From Collinsella ihumii (GTDB lineage Bacteria > Actinomycetota > Coriobacteriia > Coriobacteriales > Coriobacteriaceae), in contig NZ_FCOU01000003.1 of NCBI RefSeq assembly GCF_900046475.1, positions 1-64,000 of the forward strand: a DNA stretch of 64,000 bases, in the 5' to 3' direction. Both the position numbers and the translations under genes were made by a program. Under the pieces are notes generated by a model. It made no database searches, was not told where the DNA came from, and was given only the letters and a program-made list of their open reading frames with translations. Of this stretch, positions 1-8,672 are shown one piece after another (position 1 is the stretch's first letter; every line of letters begins with the position of its first letter).

Positions 1-106
1 CGCCACCCCGGCCGCCGGCGCCGTCGGCGCGAGCCGTATCGGCACCCGCATCTTCGGCAGCACCGCGAACACCGCTGCGCCCGCCCATGCGCACCCCGGC
101 TCCCGC

Positions 107-1588
107 GTGCGCCGCCGCGTGCTCGACACGCCCGAGTCCGGCGTGCTCGGCCGCGTCGCTCTCGCCAAGCGTCTGACCCGCGAGGTCGTGCTGTTCACGG
201 GCCTATTCGCCATCCTGATCGGCAATCTCACCTACATCCAGGTCTTCAAGGCCAAGGAATACCAGGACATGCCCGGCAACAACCACACCATCGCCAAGGG
301 CGCCTACATCAAGCGCGGCTCGATCATCACGTCCGACGGCGTTACGCTCGCCGAGTCCCTGCAGCAGGAGGACGGCACCTACGCGCGCTCCCACCCCAAC
401 GGCAACATGGCCGCGCACACCGTGGGCTACTACTCCGACCAGTACGGCCTGACGGGCATCGAGGCCTCCCAGAACGAGACGCTCACCGGCTCGCAGGACT
501 ACTCGACCTGGCAAAACGCCATCAACTCCCTCGCCGGCATCTCCCAGCCCGGCAACTCGGTGCAGCTGACCATCAACTCGCGCATCCAGGCAGCCGCCGA
601 GCTCGCGCTGGACGGCAAGACGGGCGCCATCGTGGTGCTCGACCCGCGCACCGGCGCCGTGCTCGCCAAGGCGAGCGCCCCCACCTACGACAACGCCAAC
701 GTCGCCTCCATCCTCTCGGGAGAGACCGGCGACGACTCGTCCATGTTCGACCGCACCACCCAGGCGCTCTACACGCCCGGCTCCACCTTCAAGGTCATCA
801 CGCTGGCCGCCGCCCTCGACTCGGGCACCGCGACCCTAGACGACTACTACAACGCGCCGGCGACCATGCAGATCGGCAACGCCGACGTGGTCAACAACGG
901 CAACTACGACCTGGGCACCATCAGCCTGGAGCGCGCGTTCGCCTACTCGTCCAACGTGGTCTTCGGCCAGGTCGCCAACGAGGTCGGCGCCGACCGCCTC
1001 GTGCAGTACGCGCGGGCCTTCGGCTACGGCCAGTCGCTCGGCCAGGACTTCTCCACGGCCGAATCCATCATGCCCGACCCCTCTCAGATGACCGAGTGGG
1101 AGCTCGCATGGGCGGGCGCCGGCCAGCCGGTCGGCCAGGGCCACACCCCCGGCCCGCAGTCCACGGTCATGGAGAACGCCGTCATGGTCGCCGCCATCGC
1201 CAACAACGGCCTGGCCATGAACCCCTACGTGGTCGCGCAGACCCTGTCGCCCACGGGCACCGTGGTCAAGACCACGCAGCCCCGTTCGCTGGGCCAGGCC
1301 ATCAGCGCCGAGACCGCCGCGCAGGTGAAGGAGGCCATGCTCGAGGTCGTCGACGAGGGCAGCGGTTCTGCCGCCGCAATCGCCGGCGTCCAGGTCGCGG
1401 GCAAGACCGGCACGGCCGAGGCGACGTCAGATCTGGTCAACACCGCGTTCGTGGGCTTCGCGCCCTACGACACGCCGACGGTTGCGATTTCGGTCATGAT
1501 CGAGAACTACGACGGCGACACGAGCGAGTCCGCAGCCGCCATCGCAGGCCAGGTGCTTGCGGTCGCGCTCGCCGCCCAGGGCGCATAG
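107..1588 (+). CDS. pbpA: Penicillin-binding protein 2 / FtsI-type D,D-transpeptidase
   Basis: Class B penicillin-binding protein that cross-links peptidoglycan outside the membrane. One N-terminal membrane segment (about residues 28-46) is followed by a dimerisation region and a transpeptidase domain. The three active-site motifs are visible: S226-T-F-K, S281-S-N283 and K433-T-G435. The 493-residue length from the GTG at 107 matches actinobacterial PbpA. The reading frame is open to the left edge of the window without a stop, so the true start may lie further upstream, or the frame may be the tail of a fusion with an FtsW/RodA-type gene. The PASTA kinase follows 66 bases downstream, the actinobacterial pbpA-pknB arrangement. 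Family assignment is firm; the start is not. Confidence 0.9.
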   Translation: MRRRVLDTPESGVLGRVALAKRLTREVVLFTGLFAILIGNLTYIQVFKAKEYQDMPGNNHTIAKGAYIKRGSIITSDGVTLAESLQQEDGTYARSHPNGNMAAHTVGYYSDQYGLTGIEASQNETLTGSQDYSTWQNAINSLAGISQPGNSVQLTINSRIQAAAELALDGKTGAIVVLDPRTGAVLAKASAPTYDNANVASILSGETGDDSSMFDRTTQALYTPGSTFKVITLAAALDSGTATLDDYYNAPATMQIGNADVVNNGNYDLGTISLERAFAYSSNVVFGQVANEVGADRLVQYARAFGYGQSLGQDFSTAESIMPDPSQMTEWELAWAGAGQPVGQGHTPGPQSTVMENAVMVAAIANNGLAMNPYVVAQTLSPTGTVVKTTQPRSLGQAISAETAAQVKEAMLEVVDEGSGSAAAIAGVQVAGKTGTAEATSDLVNTAFVGFAPYDTPTVAISVMIENYDGDTSESAAAIAGQVLAVALAAQGA

Positions 1589-1654
1589 CGATGCGCCATG
1601 TCAGATGTGGAATGCAGCAAACTTTGATGCTTGACGTGTGTGAGGAGTAAAGAG

Positions 1655-3664
1655 ATGGCGCAGCAACAGAACCTGCTCGGAGGCAGATACCTCCTCAAGG
1701 ACAAGGTGGGTGCCGGCGGCATGGCATCGGTCTACCGTGCGGTGGACCAGGTGCTCGACCGCACGGTGGCCGTCAAGATCATGCTGCCGCAGTACGCCAG
1801 CGACGCCACGTTCGCGGCGCGCTTCAAGCAGGAGGCGCAGGCGGCAGCGGGCCTTTCGAGCCCCTATATCGTAGGCGTCTACGACTGGGGCAAAGACGGC
1901 GACACCTATTACATCGTGATGGAGTATCTGCGTGGCACCGACCTCAAAAGCGGCATCCGCAGCCACGGCGCGCTCGACCCCAAGAAGGTCGCACAGATCG
2001 GCAGCCAGATCTGCGGCGCGCTTTCCGTCGCCCACAAGCACGAGATCATCCACCGCGACATCAAGCCGCAAAACATCATGGTGCTGCCCGACGGCAACAT
2101 CAAGGTGATGGACTTCGGCATCGCGCGCGCCAAGAACAGCCACCTCACGCAGGACAACAACGTGCTGGGCACCGCGCACTACGTCTCCCCCGAGCAGACG
2201 CGCGGCCAGGAGCTCGGCCCGACCTCCGACATCTATTCGCTCGGCGTGGTCATGTACGAATGCGCCACGGGCAAGGTCCCCTTCGACGGCGACGACGCCA
2301 TCTCCGTCGCCCTGAAGCAGGTCAACGAGCTGCCCGTTCCGCCTTCGCAGGTCAACCCCAACGTCGACGGCGATCTTGAGCGCATCATCCTGCGCTGCAT
2401 GGAGAAGGATCCCGCCAACCGCTTCCAGACCGCCGACGAGCTGCGCCGCGTGCTCAACAGCTACCTCGCCGGCCGCACGGTCGACGTGCCCGAGCCGACC
2501 CGCGTCATCGGCGCCGCCGGCGCCGGTGCCACCACGACCCGCGTGATGTCCGATTCGACGCAGGCCATGGCGCGCCCGGTCAACACCACGTCGCGCCCGG
2601 TGGGCGGCGCCGCCGCGGTCAACACGCAGGCGCGCCAGTTCGATACGAGCTCCTACAACACCAAGCCCGAGGGCTCGGGCAAGGGCAAGATCGTCGCCGC
2701 GGTCGTGGCCGTCGTCGCCGTGGTCGCCATCGCCATCTTCGCCGTCTCGGGCCTGTTCGCCCCGGCGGAGCAGGTCATCATCCCCGCGGTCGTGGGCATG
2801 GAGCAGGAGGTCGCCGAGGCGACGATCCGCCAGAACGGCTTCGAGGTGGGCGACGTGACGCCCGGTGCGAGCGACGAGTACCCCGAGGGCACCGTCATCG
2901 AGCAGCACCCCACCGCAGACGGCGTGCAGACGGCCGCCAAGGGCTCCGAGATCGACATCGTGGTCTCGAGCGGCCCCGAAGAGGCGGCGACCACCAAGGT
3001 GCCCGACCTGTCTCAGGCCGAGAACGAGGAAGATGCGCGCAACATGCTCATCGCCGCAGGCCTTGAGGCCGGCAGCGTCACCCAAGAGGGCAGCGACACC
3101 GTGGAAGAGGGCAAGATCATCAGCCAGAGCCCCGATGCCAACGAAGAGGTGGAGGAGGGCTCCAAGGTCGACTTCGTGATCTCGCTCGGCCCCGACACCA
3201 CGCCGGTTCCCGACCTGACGGGCATGACCGAAAGCCAGGCTCGCAATGCGCTGACCGACGCCGGCTTCGGCATGAGCCGCGACGAGGCGTACAGCGACAC
3301 CGTTGACGAAGGCTATGTGGTCAGCTGGAACCCCAGCGGCAGCCAAGAGTCCGGCACCGAGATCACCGTCGTCATCTCGCTGGGCCCCGAGGAGTCCGAG
3401 TCCGAATCTCCGAGCTCGCCCAACTCTCCTAGTTCCCCCAGCTCGCCTAACTCGCCGGAGTCCCCGAGCACGGATGACATCCCGGAAATCACCGGCATGA
3501 AGCAATCCGATGCCGAAAAGGCTCTAATTGCCGCTGGATACAACTACAGCATTACGTATGCTGACGGCACGCAGATAGGTGTCGATCCAGACCACGTCAT
3601 CAGCTGGAGCGTAGACGATAGCGGTATTGTCAGGATGGTCGTCGCTTGGAGTGACTCACAATAG
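1655..3664 (+). CDS. pknB: PASTA-domain Ser/Thr protein kinase (PknB/Stk1 type)
   Basis: Membrane-anchored eukaryotic-type kinase that senses peptidoglycan fragments and controls growth and division. The kinase domain covers about residues 10-275, with the glycine loop GAGGMASVY, VAVK, catalytic HRDIKPQN (H133, D135) and DFG (D153). A juxtamembrane linker leads to one transmembrane helix (about 347-370). Outside are three clear PASTA repeats, a Ser/Pro/Asn-rich spacer built of SPS/SPN units, and a shorter, divergent fourth PASTA repeat ending at residue 669. ATG 1655 is preferred to the in-frame ATG 1631 because GAGGAG lies just upstream. It probably forms an operon with the upstream pbpA. 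The last ~60 codons are less GC-rich than the rest. Confidence 0.95.
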   Translation: MAQQQNLLGGRYLLKDKVGAGGMASVYRAVDQVLDRTVAVKIMLPQYASDATFAARFKQEAQAAAGLSSPYIVGVYDWGKDGDTYYIVMEYLRGTDLKSGIRSHGALDPKKVAQIGSQICGALSVAHKHEIIHRDIKPQNIMVLPDGNIKVMDFGIARAKNSHLTQDNNVLGTAHYVSPEQTRGQELGPTSDIYSLGVVMYECATGKVPFDGDDAISVALKQVNELPVPPSQVNPNVDGDLERIILRCMEKDPANRFQTADELRRVLNSYLAGRTVDVPEPTRVIGAAGAGATTTRVMSDSTQAMARPVNTTSRPVGGAAAVNTQARQFDTSSYNTKPEGSGKGKIVAAVVAVVAVVAIAIFAVSGLFAPAEQVIIPAVVGMEQEVAEATIRQNGFEVGDVTPGASDEYPEGTVIEQHPTADGVQTAAKGSEIDIVVSSGPEEAATTKVPDLSQAENEEDARNMLIAAGLEAGSVTQEGSDTVEEGKIISQSPDANEEVEEGSKVDFVISLGPDTTPVPDLTGMTESQARNALTDAGFGMSRDEAYSDTVDEGYVVSWNPSGSQESGTEITVVISLGPEESESESPSSPNSPSSPSSPNSPESPSTDDIPEITGMKQSDAEKALIAAGYNYSITYADGTQIGVDPDHVISWSVDDSGIVRMVVAWSDSQ

Positions 3665-3670
3665 TAGCGA

Positions 3671-3694
3671 AAGGGCCCTGCGGGGCCCTTTCTT
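3671..3694 (+). terminator. Rho-independent terminator after the PASTA kinase gene
   Basis: AAGGGCCC and GGGCCCTT arms with a CTGC-type loop are followed by TTCTTG, 7 bases after the kinase stop codon. Confidence 0.8.
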
Positions 3695-3713
3695 GTGCTT
3701 CACATGATGGAAT

Positions 3714-3742
3714 GAAATTTTAGGGACAGTCCCTGGAATTTC
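3714..3742. repeat. Short palindromic repeat (TAGGGACAGTCCC type), copy 1
   Basis: GAAATT and AATTTC arms surround TAGGGACAGTCCC. The element lies between the convergent pknB and murB genes. A closely related copy is at 34727-34755, so this is a dispersed repeat and not a gene-specific site. Confidence 0.75.
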
Positions 3743-3765
3743 ACCGACCCCTCGAGGCAGGCAAA

Positions 3766-4725
3766 CTAGAACTCGCCGACGCGCTTGACCTCGGGCTCGA
3801 GCTCCACGTTGAATTGGCGTTTGACCTCTTCTTGGATATATTCGATCAGGCCGCACACGTCGGACGCGGTGGCGTGGTCGGCGTTGACCACAAAGCCGCA
3901 GTGCTTCGACGACACCTCGGCACCGCCCACGCGCGCCCCCGCCAGACCGGCATCCATGATGAGCTTGCCGGCAAAATGCCCCACGGGACGCTTGAACGTC
4001 GAGCCGGCGCTCGGCATCTCCAGCGGCTGCTTCTCCTCGCGACGCTTCTGGTAGCCGTCCATGTCGGCGCGAATCATGCGCTCGTTGCCCGGGGCGAGCG
4101 CGAACGTCGCGGACAGCACCACGAGCCCCTCGTCGTGGATGCGGCTCTTGCGATACCCCATGGCGAGATCGGCCACCGGATAGGTGCGTACCATGCCGCG
4201 GCCATGGGTGCCGTCGGCCAGCTGCGGTCCGGGCTCGTACACCTCGACCGACTCCAGGACGTCGGCGGTGCAGGCGTCGTAGGCGCCCGCGTTCATATGG
4301 CAGGCGCCGCCCACGGTCGCCGGGATGCCCCAGAGTGGCTCCAAGCCTGACAGCTCGGCGTCCGCGGCAGCAAGCGCCACATCGCGCAAGAGGGCGCCCG
4401 CCTCGGCGCGGACACGGGTGCCCTCGACCGAGATGGACGCGTAGTTCTCGCGCAGCAGCACGACGGCACCGCGGATGCCCCGGTCGCCCACGAGCAGGTC
4501 GGACCCGTTGCCCACCACGGTGACCGGCACGCCCGCCAGCGCGCACGTGTCGAGCGCGCGCACGACGGCCTCGCGCGACGCGGGCGTCAGCAGCACGTCG
4601 GCAGGACCGCCGATCTTGAAGGTGGTGTGCGCGCTCATGGGCTCGAACAGCACCACGTTGTCCTCGCCCACGGCCTCGCCGAGAACGCACAGGACCTCGT
4701 CGGTGATACGATCGTATTCATGCAT
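3766..4725 (-). CDS. murB: UDP-N-acetylenolpyruvoylglucosamine reductase
   Basis: FAD/NADPH-dependent cytosolic enzyme that reduces UDP-GlcNAc-enolpyruvate to UDP-MurNAc, the second committed step of peptidoglycan synthesis. The 319 residues show the FAD-binding signature (TTFKIGG, VVGNGSDLLV, GIPATVGGACHMNAGAY), the substrate YR pair (Y191, R192), catalytic S242 in the GSTFKRP motif and a C-terminal Glu (E312 in EPEVKRVG). The frame stays open far upstream through eCfT antisense sequence, but ATG 4725 has an AAGGCGG Shine-Dalgarno and starts exactly at the conserved domain. It is convergent with pknB and divergent from ecfT. Confidence 0.96.
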   Translation of the reverse strand: MHEYDRITDEVLCVLGEAVGEDNVVLFEPMSAHTTFKIGGPADVLLTPASREAVVRALDTCALAGVPVTVVGNGSDLLVGDRGIRGAVVLLRENYASISVEGTRVRAEAGALLRDVALAAADAELSGLEPLWGIPATVGGACHMNAGAYDACTADVLESVEVYEPGPQLADGTHGRGMVRTYPVADLAMGYRKSRIHDEGLVVLSATFALAPGNERMIRADMDGYQKRREEKQPLEMPSAGSTFKRPVGHFAGKLIMDAGLAGARVGGAEVSSKHCGFVVNADHATASDVCGLIEYIQEEVKRQFNVELEPEVKRVGEF

Positions 4726-4890
4726 AGTGAACCGCCTTGCTCTTGGTTTTGCTGAGATGACTATACCCGACCGATGCGCCGACACCGCCCGCGCACGGCA
4801 AAAGTACAAGCGCGACGCGAGCCTTTGCCACGGGTGCTGCCGCGTGTGACAATGGAGTGCGGAAGCGATCACGACAAGGGAGGCGAGCAC

Positions 4891-5694
4891 GTGGCCCTCC
4901 ACATAAGCCTTGGGCAGAGCACGCGCGACCGCACCGTCGTGCACGCGCTCGATCCGCGCCTGAAAGTCGTTGCAACCATTGGTTACATGGTGAGCTGCCT
5001 GTTCGTGTGCGATCTGCCCACGGCCCTCACGGCCACATCGGCGCTCGGGCTTGCAGCCGCCGCTGCGCGCACGCCCCTCCGCCGTCTGGGCAGGCAGGCG
5101 CGCAACCTCTCCATGTTCCTCGTCATCACCTCGCTCATCAACCTGATCGCGACACAGACCGGGCCCGTGGTGCTCGAGGCGGGACCTCTGCAGATCCATC
5201 ATGACGGCATCCGCCTTGCCGCGCTGTATGTCGTGCGCTTCTTGCTGTTGCTGCTCGGCGGGTCCTTGCTGCTCCAGACCACGACGCCGCTTTCCATCAC
5301 CGATGCGCTCGGGAGGCTGCTCTCCCCTCTGGCACGGATCGGCGTGCCTGTCGACCATGCGATGGTCGTGCTCTCGGTGGCGCTGCAGTTCGTGCCCACG
5401 CTCTCCCGTGACGCCGAGACCATCGTCAAGGCGCAAAAGGCGCGCGGGGCCCAGCTGGAGAAAGCGGGCCTGTTGGGCTACGCGCGAGCCTGCATCCCCC
5501 TAGTCGTGCCGCTGTTCTCCGGGGCCCTTCGCCACGCCGAGTCGCTCGGCTGCGCCATGGACGCGCGCTGCTACACCGGATCCGGCCGCACGCACCTGCA
5601 CGTCATGCGCCTGGACCCCCAAAAAGACGGCGCCGCCTGCGCCCTCTGCCTGCTCTATGCCGCGGCCTTCCTGATCGCCCTCCTCATCCTCTAA
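4891..5694 (+). CDS. ecfT: Energy-coupling factor (ECF) transporter transmembrane subunit EcfT/CbiQ
   Basis: Membrane scaffold of an ECF vitamin or cofactor importer; it links a substrate-binding S subunit to the ATPases. The 267 residues contain about five hydrophobic segments and the two coupling motifs of the family, ARG in QKARGAQ and its common variant ARC in MDARCYTG. GTG 4891 is chosen because AAGGGAGG sits 9 bases upstream and the protein then starts at the conserved region; ATG 4852 is an alternative. No EcfA ATPase or S-component gene is adjacent, so it probably works with ATPases encoded elsewhere. The substrate cannot be told from sequence. Confidence 0.85.
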   Translation: MALHISLGQSTRDRTVVHALDPRLKVVATIGYMVSCLFVCDLPTALTATSALGLAAAAARTPLRRLGRQARNLSMFLVITSLINLIATQTGPVVLEAGPLQIHHDGIRLAALYVVRFLLLLLGGSLLLQTTTPLSITDALGRLLSPLARIGVPVDHAMVVLSVALQFVPTLSRDAETIVKAQKARGAQLEKAGLLGYARACIPLVVPLFSGALRHAESLGCAMDARCYTGSGRTHLHVMRLDPQKDGAACALCLLYAAAFLIALLIL

Positions 5695-5702
5695 CCCCCG
5701 CC

Positions 5703-5865
5703 GTGCAAATCAGGGACGTGCAAATCGGGGACGTACCTTCCGCGTGCATGCTTGCACAAGCCCCCGTATCCACGGCGATCCAACAGAGACAAGGCGTCGG
5801 AATGGGTTGAAACGAACCCGTCCCCAAACAACCCATATTCGCGACGTCCCCAATTTGCACACAGA
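5703..5865. repeat. Degenerate composite of the GGGGACGTACC palindrome and the ATGGGTTG...AACCCAT repeat
   Basis: The 246-base gap between ecfT and the next gene is mostly repeat. It holds GGGGACGTACCTTCC with a following GCATGC core (5718-5755), the ATGGGTTGAAACGAACCCGT repeat (5802-5836), and a reverse half GACGTCCCCAATTTGCAC (5845-5862). It resembles a palindrome copy interrupted by a second repeat. No gene is evident in it. Confidence 0.6.
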
Positions 5866-5940
5866 TACCGGGCGGTCATGCGGTATCCTTGGACATACAT
5901 TCGTTGCTCGACATATAAACACAGACTAACCGGAGCATGT

Positions 5941-7227
5941 ATGTCACAACAGATCAGGCGCAACCCTCAGCGTCACGCTATCGATAGCCCGTCTTGCGAT
6001 ACCGCCGTCTCGCGCCGCGCCGCCATCCAGGCCGCTTTTGCCGCCGCCGGCGCCGCGGTCCTGTTCGGCCTGCCCCGCCTTGCCGGCGCAGAGCCCCAGG
6101 CGAGCCAGGAAACCACCGACAAGCTGAACAACGCGCAGGCCCAACTCGAAGACGCCCAAGAGCAGCTCGATGAGATCTCGAGCCAGTTCGAGGACCTCTC
6201 CCGTCAGCTGGACGACACCCTCGGGCAGATCGAGACGCTCCAGGGACAGATCGACACCACGCAGGCGAACATCGACCAAATCGAGCAGGACATCTCCGAC
6301 ACGCAGGACGATATCGACCTCAAGCAGGCGCAGCTCGATCGCAAGCAGGAGATCCTCGCCACCCGCGTCACGTCGAGCTACAAGACCGGCAAGACGGGCA
6401 TCCTGTCGCTGCTACTGTCCTCCGACAGCTTTGACGAGCTCGTCTCCAAGCTGCACTACGTCGACAAGATCAACGCGAGCGATCAAGAGGCCATCGAGGA
6501 GATCCACGCCATCCAGGATGCGCTCGAGCAGCAGAAGGCCCTGCTTGAGCAGCAAAAGGAAGAGCTCGAGCAACAGATGGCCGAGCTCGAGCAGCAGATG
6601 TCCGAGCTTGAGCAGCTGAAGTCGCAGCAGACCCAGCAGCTCGATGACATGAAGGCCAAAAAAGACGAGGTCCAGCAGCTGCTCGACAGCCTGAGCCAAG
6701 ACGTCAAGGACCTGATCGCCCAGCGCGACGCCGAGATCCTCGCCGCCGCCCAGGCCGAAGAGGAGGCCCGCAGGGCTGCCGAGGAGGCGGCGAGGCAAGG
6801 CGCCACCTCCATCCCCGGCGACGGGCAGAGCGCTATCGCCGCCGGCACCGCCCAGCAGCGCGTGGTCGATTCCGCCTACAGCACGCCGAGTCCCGGCGCG
6901 GGCCTGTGCGCCGGCTGGGTGTCCATGGTGTTCGCCAACGCCGGTTTCGGCTCGGTTCCCGGCAACGCCGACGACCAGTACGCCAACTGGTGCACGAGCT
7001 CCAGCAAGTCGAACCTCAAGGTGGGCATGATCATCGCCGTGCCCTCGCACCCCCACACCTCCGCGGGCCGCATCTACGGCCACGTGGGCGTCTACGTGGG
7101 AGACAACACCGTGCGCGACAACGTGGGCTACATCCGCAGCATCGATGTCGACCAGTGGATCTCCTATTACGGACCGACCTCCACGCCGCGCTGGGGCTGG
7201 GCGAACGGCATCAACCTCGAGGGGTAA
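5941..7227 (+). CDS. Secreted coiled-coil protein with C-terminal NlpC/P60 or CHAP-like hydrolase domain (PcsB-like)
   Basis: Probable exported peptidoglycan hydrolase. The N-terminus carries a twin-arginine-like signal (SRRAAIQAAFAAAGAAVLFG, about residues 20-40). About residues 55-260 are a long Gln/Glu/Asp-rich coiled coil with several EQQK-type repeats, followed by an Ala-rich linker. The last ~130 residues form a cysteine-peptidase-like domain with candidate Cys in GLCAGWVS and His in YGHVGVYVGD. This is the layout of PcsB/CwlO-type hydrolases, whose coiled coil is commonly controlled by FtsEX; no ftsEX is in the window. ATG 5941 has only a weak upstream GGAG. The active-site reading is inference. 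Confidence 0.8.
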   Translation: MSQQIRRNPQRHAIDSPSCDTAVSRRAAIQAAFAAAGAAVLFGLPRLAGAEPQASQETTDKLNNAQAQLEDAQEQLDEISSQFEDLSRQLDDTLGQIETLQGQIDTTQANIDQIEQDISDTQDDIDLKQAQLDRKQEILATRVTSSYKTGKTGILSLLLSSDSFDELVSKLHYVDKINASDQEAIEEIHAIQDALEQQKALLEQQKEELEQQMAELEQQMSELEQLKSQQTQQLDDMKAKKDEVQQLLDSLSQDVKDLIAQRDAEILAAAQAEEEARRAAEEAARQGATSIPGDGQSAIAAGTAQQRVVDSAYSTPSPGAGLCAGWVSMVFANAGFGSVPGNADDQYANWCTSSSKSNLKVGMIIAVPSHPHTSAGRIYGHVGVYVGDNTVRDNVGYIRSIDVDQWISYYGPTSTPRWGWANGINLEG

Positions 7228-7250
7228 GAAAGATCCCCGTCGCAGCTTGT

Positions 7251-7390
7251 TGCCCGCCGGCCCGCAAGCCCTCTACCAGGGCACCCACCAACAGGGCCCA
7301 GGTATCGTACCCGGAACTGAGGGTGAGGCCCCACTGAGACCGATCCCACCCGCACTTCTGGGTACCGTTGCCGGGTAATCCCCTCGGGCA
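7251..7390 (+). ncRNA. Candidate structured RNA or 5' leader upstream of galE
   Basis: The 299-base gap before galE has no convincing gene but shows nested complementary arms: TGCCCG 7251-7256 with CGGGCA 7385-7390, GCCCT 7268-7272 with AGGGC 7278-7282, CCCAG 7297-7301 with CTGGG 7358-7362, and GGGTG 7321-7325 with CACCC 7347-7351. The pairs are mutually compatible and would make a closing stem, a side hairpin and an inner arm. I do not recognise a known family; T-box and cobalamin consensus boxes are absent. The strand is assumed from galE. Confidence 0.35.
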
Positions 7391-7526
7391 GGATCGCGCA
7401 TGTGCGCACGTTCCCACCAGCAAGACAGCTTTAGTTCGCGTACGGAAATACGGCGCCCAGGTCGCCTGCGCTATACTCAGGGCAGACACGCGCGCCCCAG
7501 CGCGGCGCGCCGAAAGGAGACATGCA

Positions 7527-8585
7527 ATGTCGCAAACGCTCACCCCCCAAGATACCTGCGTGCTCGTGACCGGCGGTGCCGGCTTCATCGGCTCGCACAC
7601 CGTCGTCGAGCTGCTTGAGCGCGGCTACCAGGTCGTCGTGGTCGACGACCTTTCCAACTCGAGCCCGGTCGCCATCGACCGCATCAAGCAGATCGTGGGC
7701 GACGACGCGGCCGCCAACCTCACGTTCTACGAGGCCAATGTGCTCGACCGCGACGCCCTCAACCGCATCTTCGACGCGCATCGCATCGACCGCGTCATCC
7801 ACTTCGCCGGCTTCAAGGCTGTCGGCGAGTCGGTGCACAAGCCGCTCGAGTACTATCACAACAACATCGGCAGCACGCTGACGCTGTGCGACGTCATGCG
7901 CGAGCACGGCTGCACGTCCATCATCTTCTCCAGCTCCTCGACCGTCTACGGCGACCCCGACAATCCGCCCGTGACCGAGAAGGACCCCAAGAAGCCCGCC
8001 ACGAACCCGTACGGCTGGACCAAGTGGATGATCGAGCAGATGCTGATGGACCTGCACACGGCCGACCCTGCATGGAACGTCGTGCTGCTGCGCTACTTCA
8101 ACCCCATCGGCGCGCATCCCAGCGGGCTGATCGGCGAGGATCCCAAGGGCATCCCCAACAACCTCGTGCCGTACGTGGCGCAGGTGGCCGTGGGCAAGCG
8201 CGAGTGCATCAACGTCTTCGGCGACGACTACCCCACCCCCGACGGCACCGGCGTGCGCGACTACATCCACGTGGTCGACCTCGCCCGCGGGCACGTGTCC
8301 GCGCTTGAGTGGATGAACGGCCGCTCCGAGGTCGGCATCTTCAACCTCGGCACCGGCACGGGCTCGAGCGTCCTCGACGTCATCCATGCGTTCGAGAAGG
8401 CATGCGGCCACGAGCTGCCCTACAAGATCTGCCCACGCCGCGATGGCGATATCGCCGCCAACTGGTGCGACGCCACGAAGGCCAAGGAGGAGATGGGCTG
8501 GGTCGCCGAGTACGATATCGACGACATGTGCCGCGATTCCTGGAACTGGCAGTCCCACAATCCCAACGGCTTTAACGCTGAGTAG
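7527..8585 (+). CDS. galE: UDP-glucose 4-epimerase
   Basis: NAD-dependent short-chain dehydrogenase-type enzyme that interconverts UDP-glucose and UDP-galactose for galactose use and surface polysaccharides. The 352 residues include the Rossmann motif GGAGFIG (residues 16-22), SSSSTVYG with the catalytic Ser/Thr, the Y162-G-W-T-K166 pair, and FNPIGAHPSG/IGEDP typical of GalE. ATG 7527 has AAAGGAG eight bases upstream; the frame is open further 5' but without a comparable start. It stands alone, not in a Leloir operon. Confidence 0.96.
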   Translation: MSQTLTPQDTCVLVTGGAGFIGSHTVVELLERGYQVVVVDDLSNSSPVAIDRIKQIVGDDAAANLTFYEANVLDRDALNRIFDAHRIDRVIHFAGFKAVGESVHKPLEYYHNNIGSTLTLCDVMREHGCTSIIFSSSSTVYGDPDNPPVTEKDPKKPATNPYGWTKWMIEQMLMDLHTADPAWNVVLLRYFNPIGAHPSGLIGEDPKGIPNNLVPYVAQVAVGKRECINVFGDDYPTPDGTGVRDYIHVVDLARGHVSALEWMNGRSEVGIFNLGTGTGSSVLDVIHAFEKACGHELPYKICPRRDGDIAANWCDATKAKEEMGWVAEYDIDDMCRDSWNWQSHNPNGFNAE

Positions 8586-8615
8586 CCGACCGAGCTGCCA
8601 GCACGCGTACAATGG

Positions 8616-8650
8616 ACGGTGCCTCGCGAAAAGGCGGGGCACCGTTTTTC
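8616..8650 (+). terminator. Rho-independent terminator after galE
   Basis: ACGGTGCC and GGCACCGT arms are followed by a T-run (TTTTTC). It ends shortly before the polyprenyl synthase start, so that gene needs its own promoter or readthrough. Confidence 0.85.
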
Positions 8651-8672
8651 TTGAGTACAGGGAGTGAGTGCG

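Noticed and set aside
3766-5436. A 556-residue protein extending murB upstream
   Set aside because: The extra residues are antisense to ecfT with no family features; murB has its own ATG and ribosome site at 4725.
7228-7526. T-box or cobalamin riboswitch before galE
   Set aside because: The T-box sequence and the B12-box are not present; only a generic structured RNA can be proposed.
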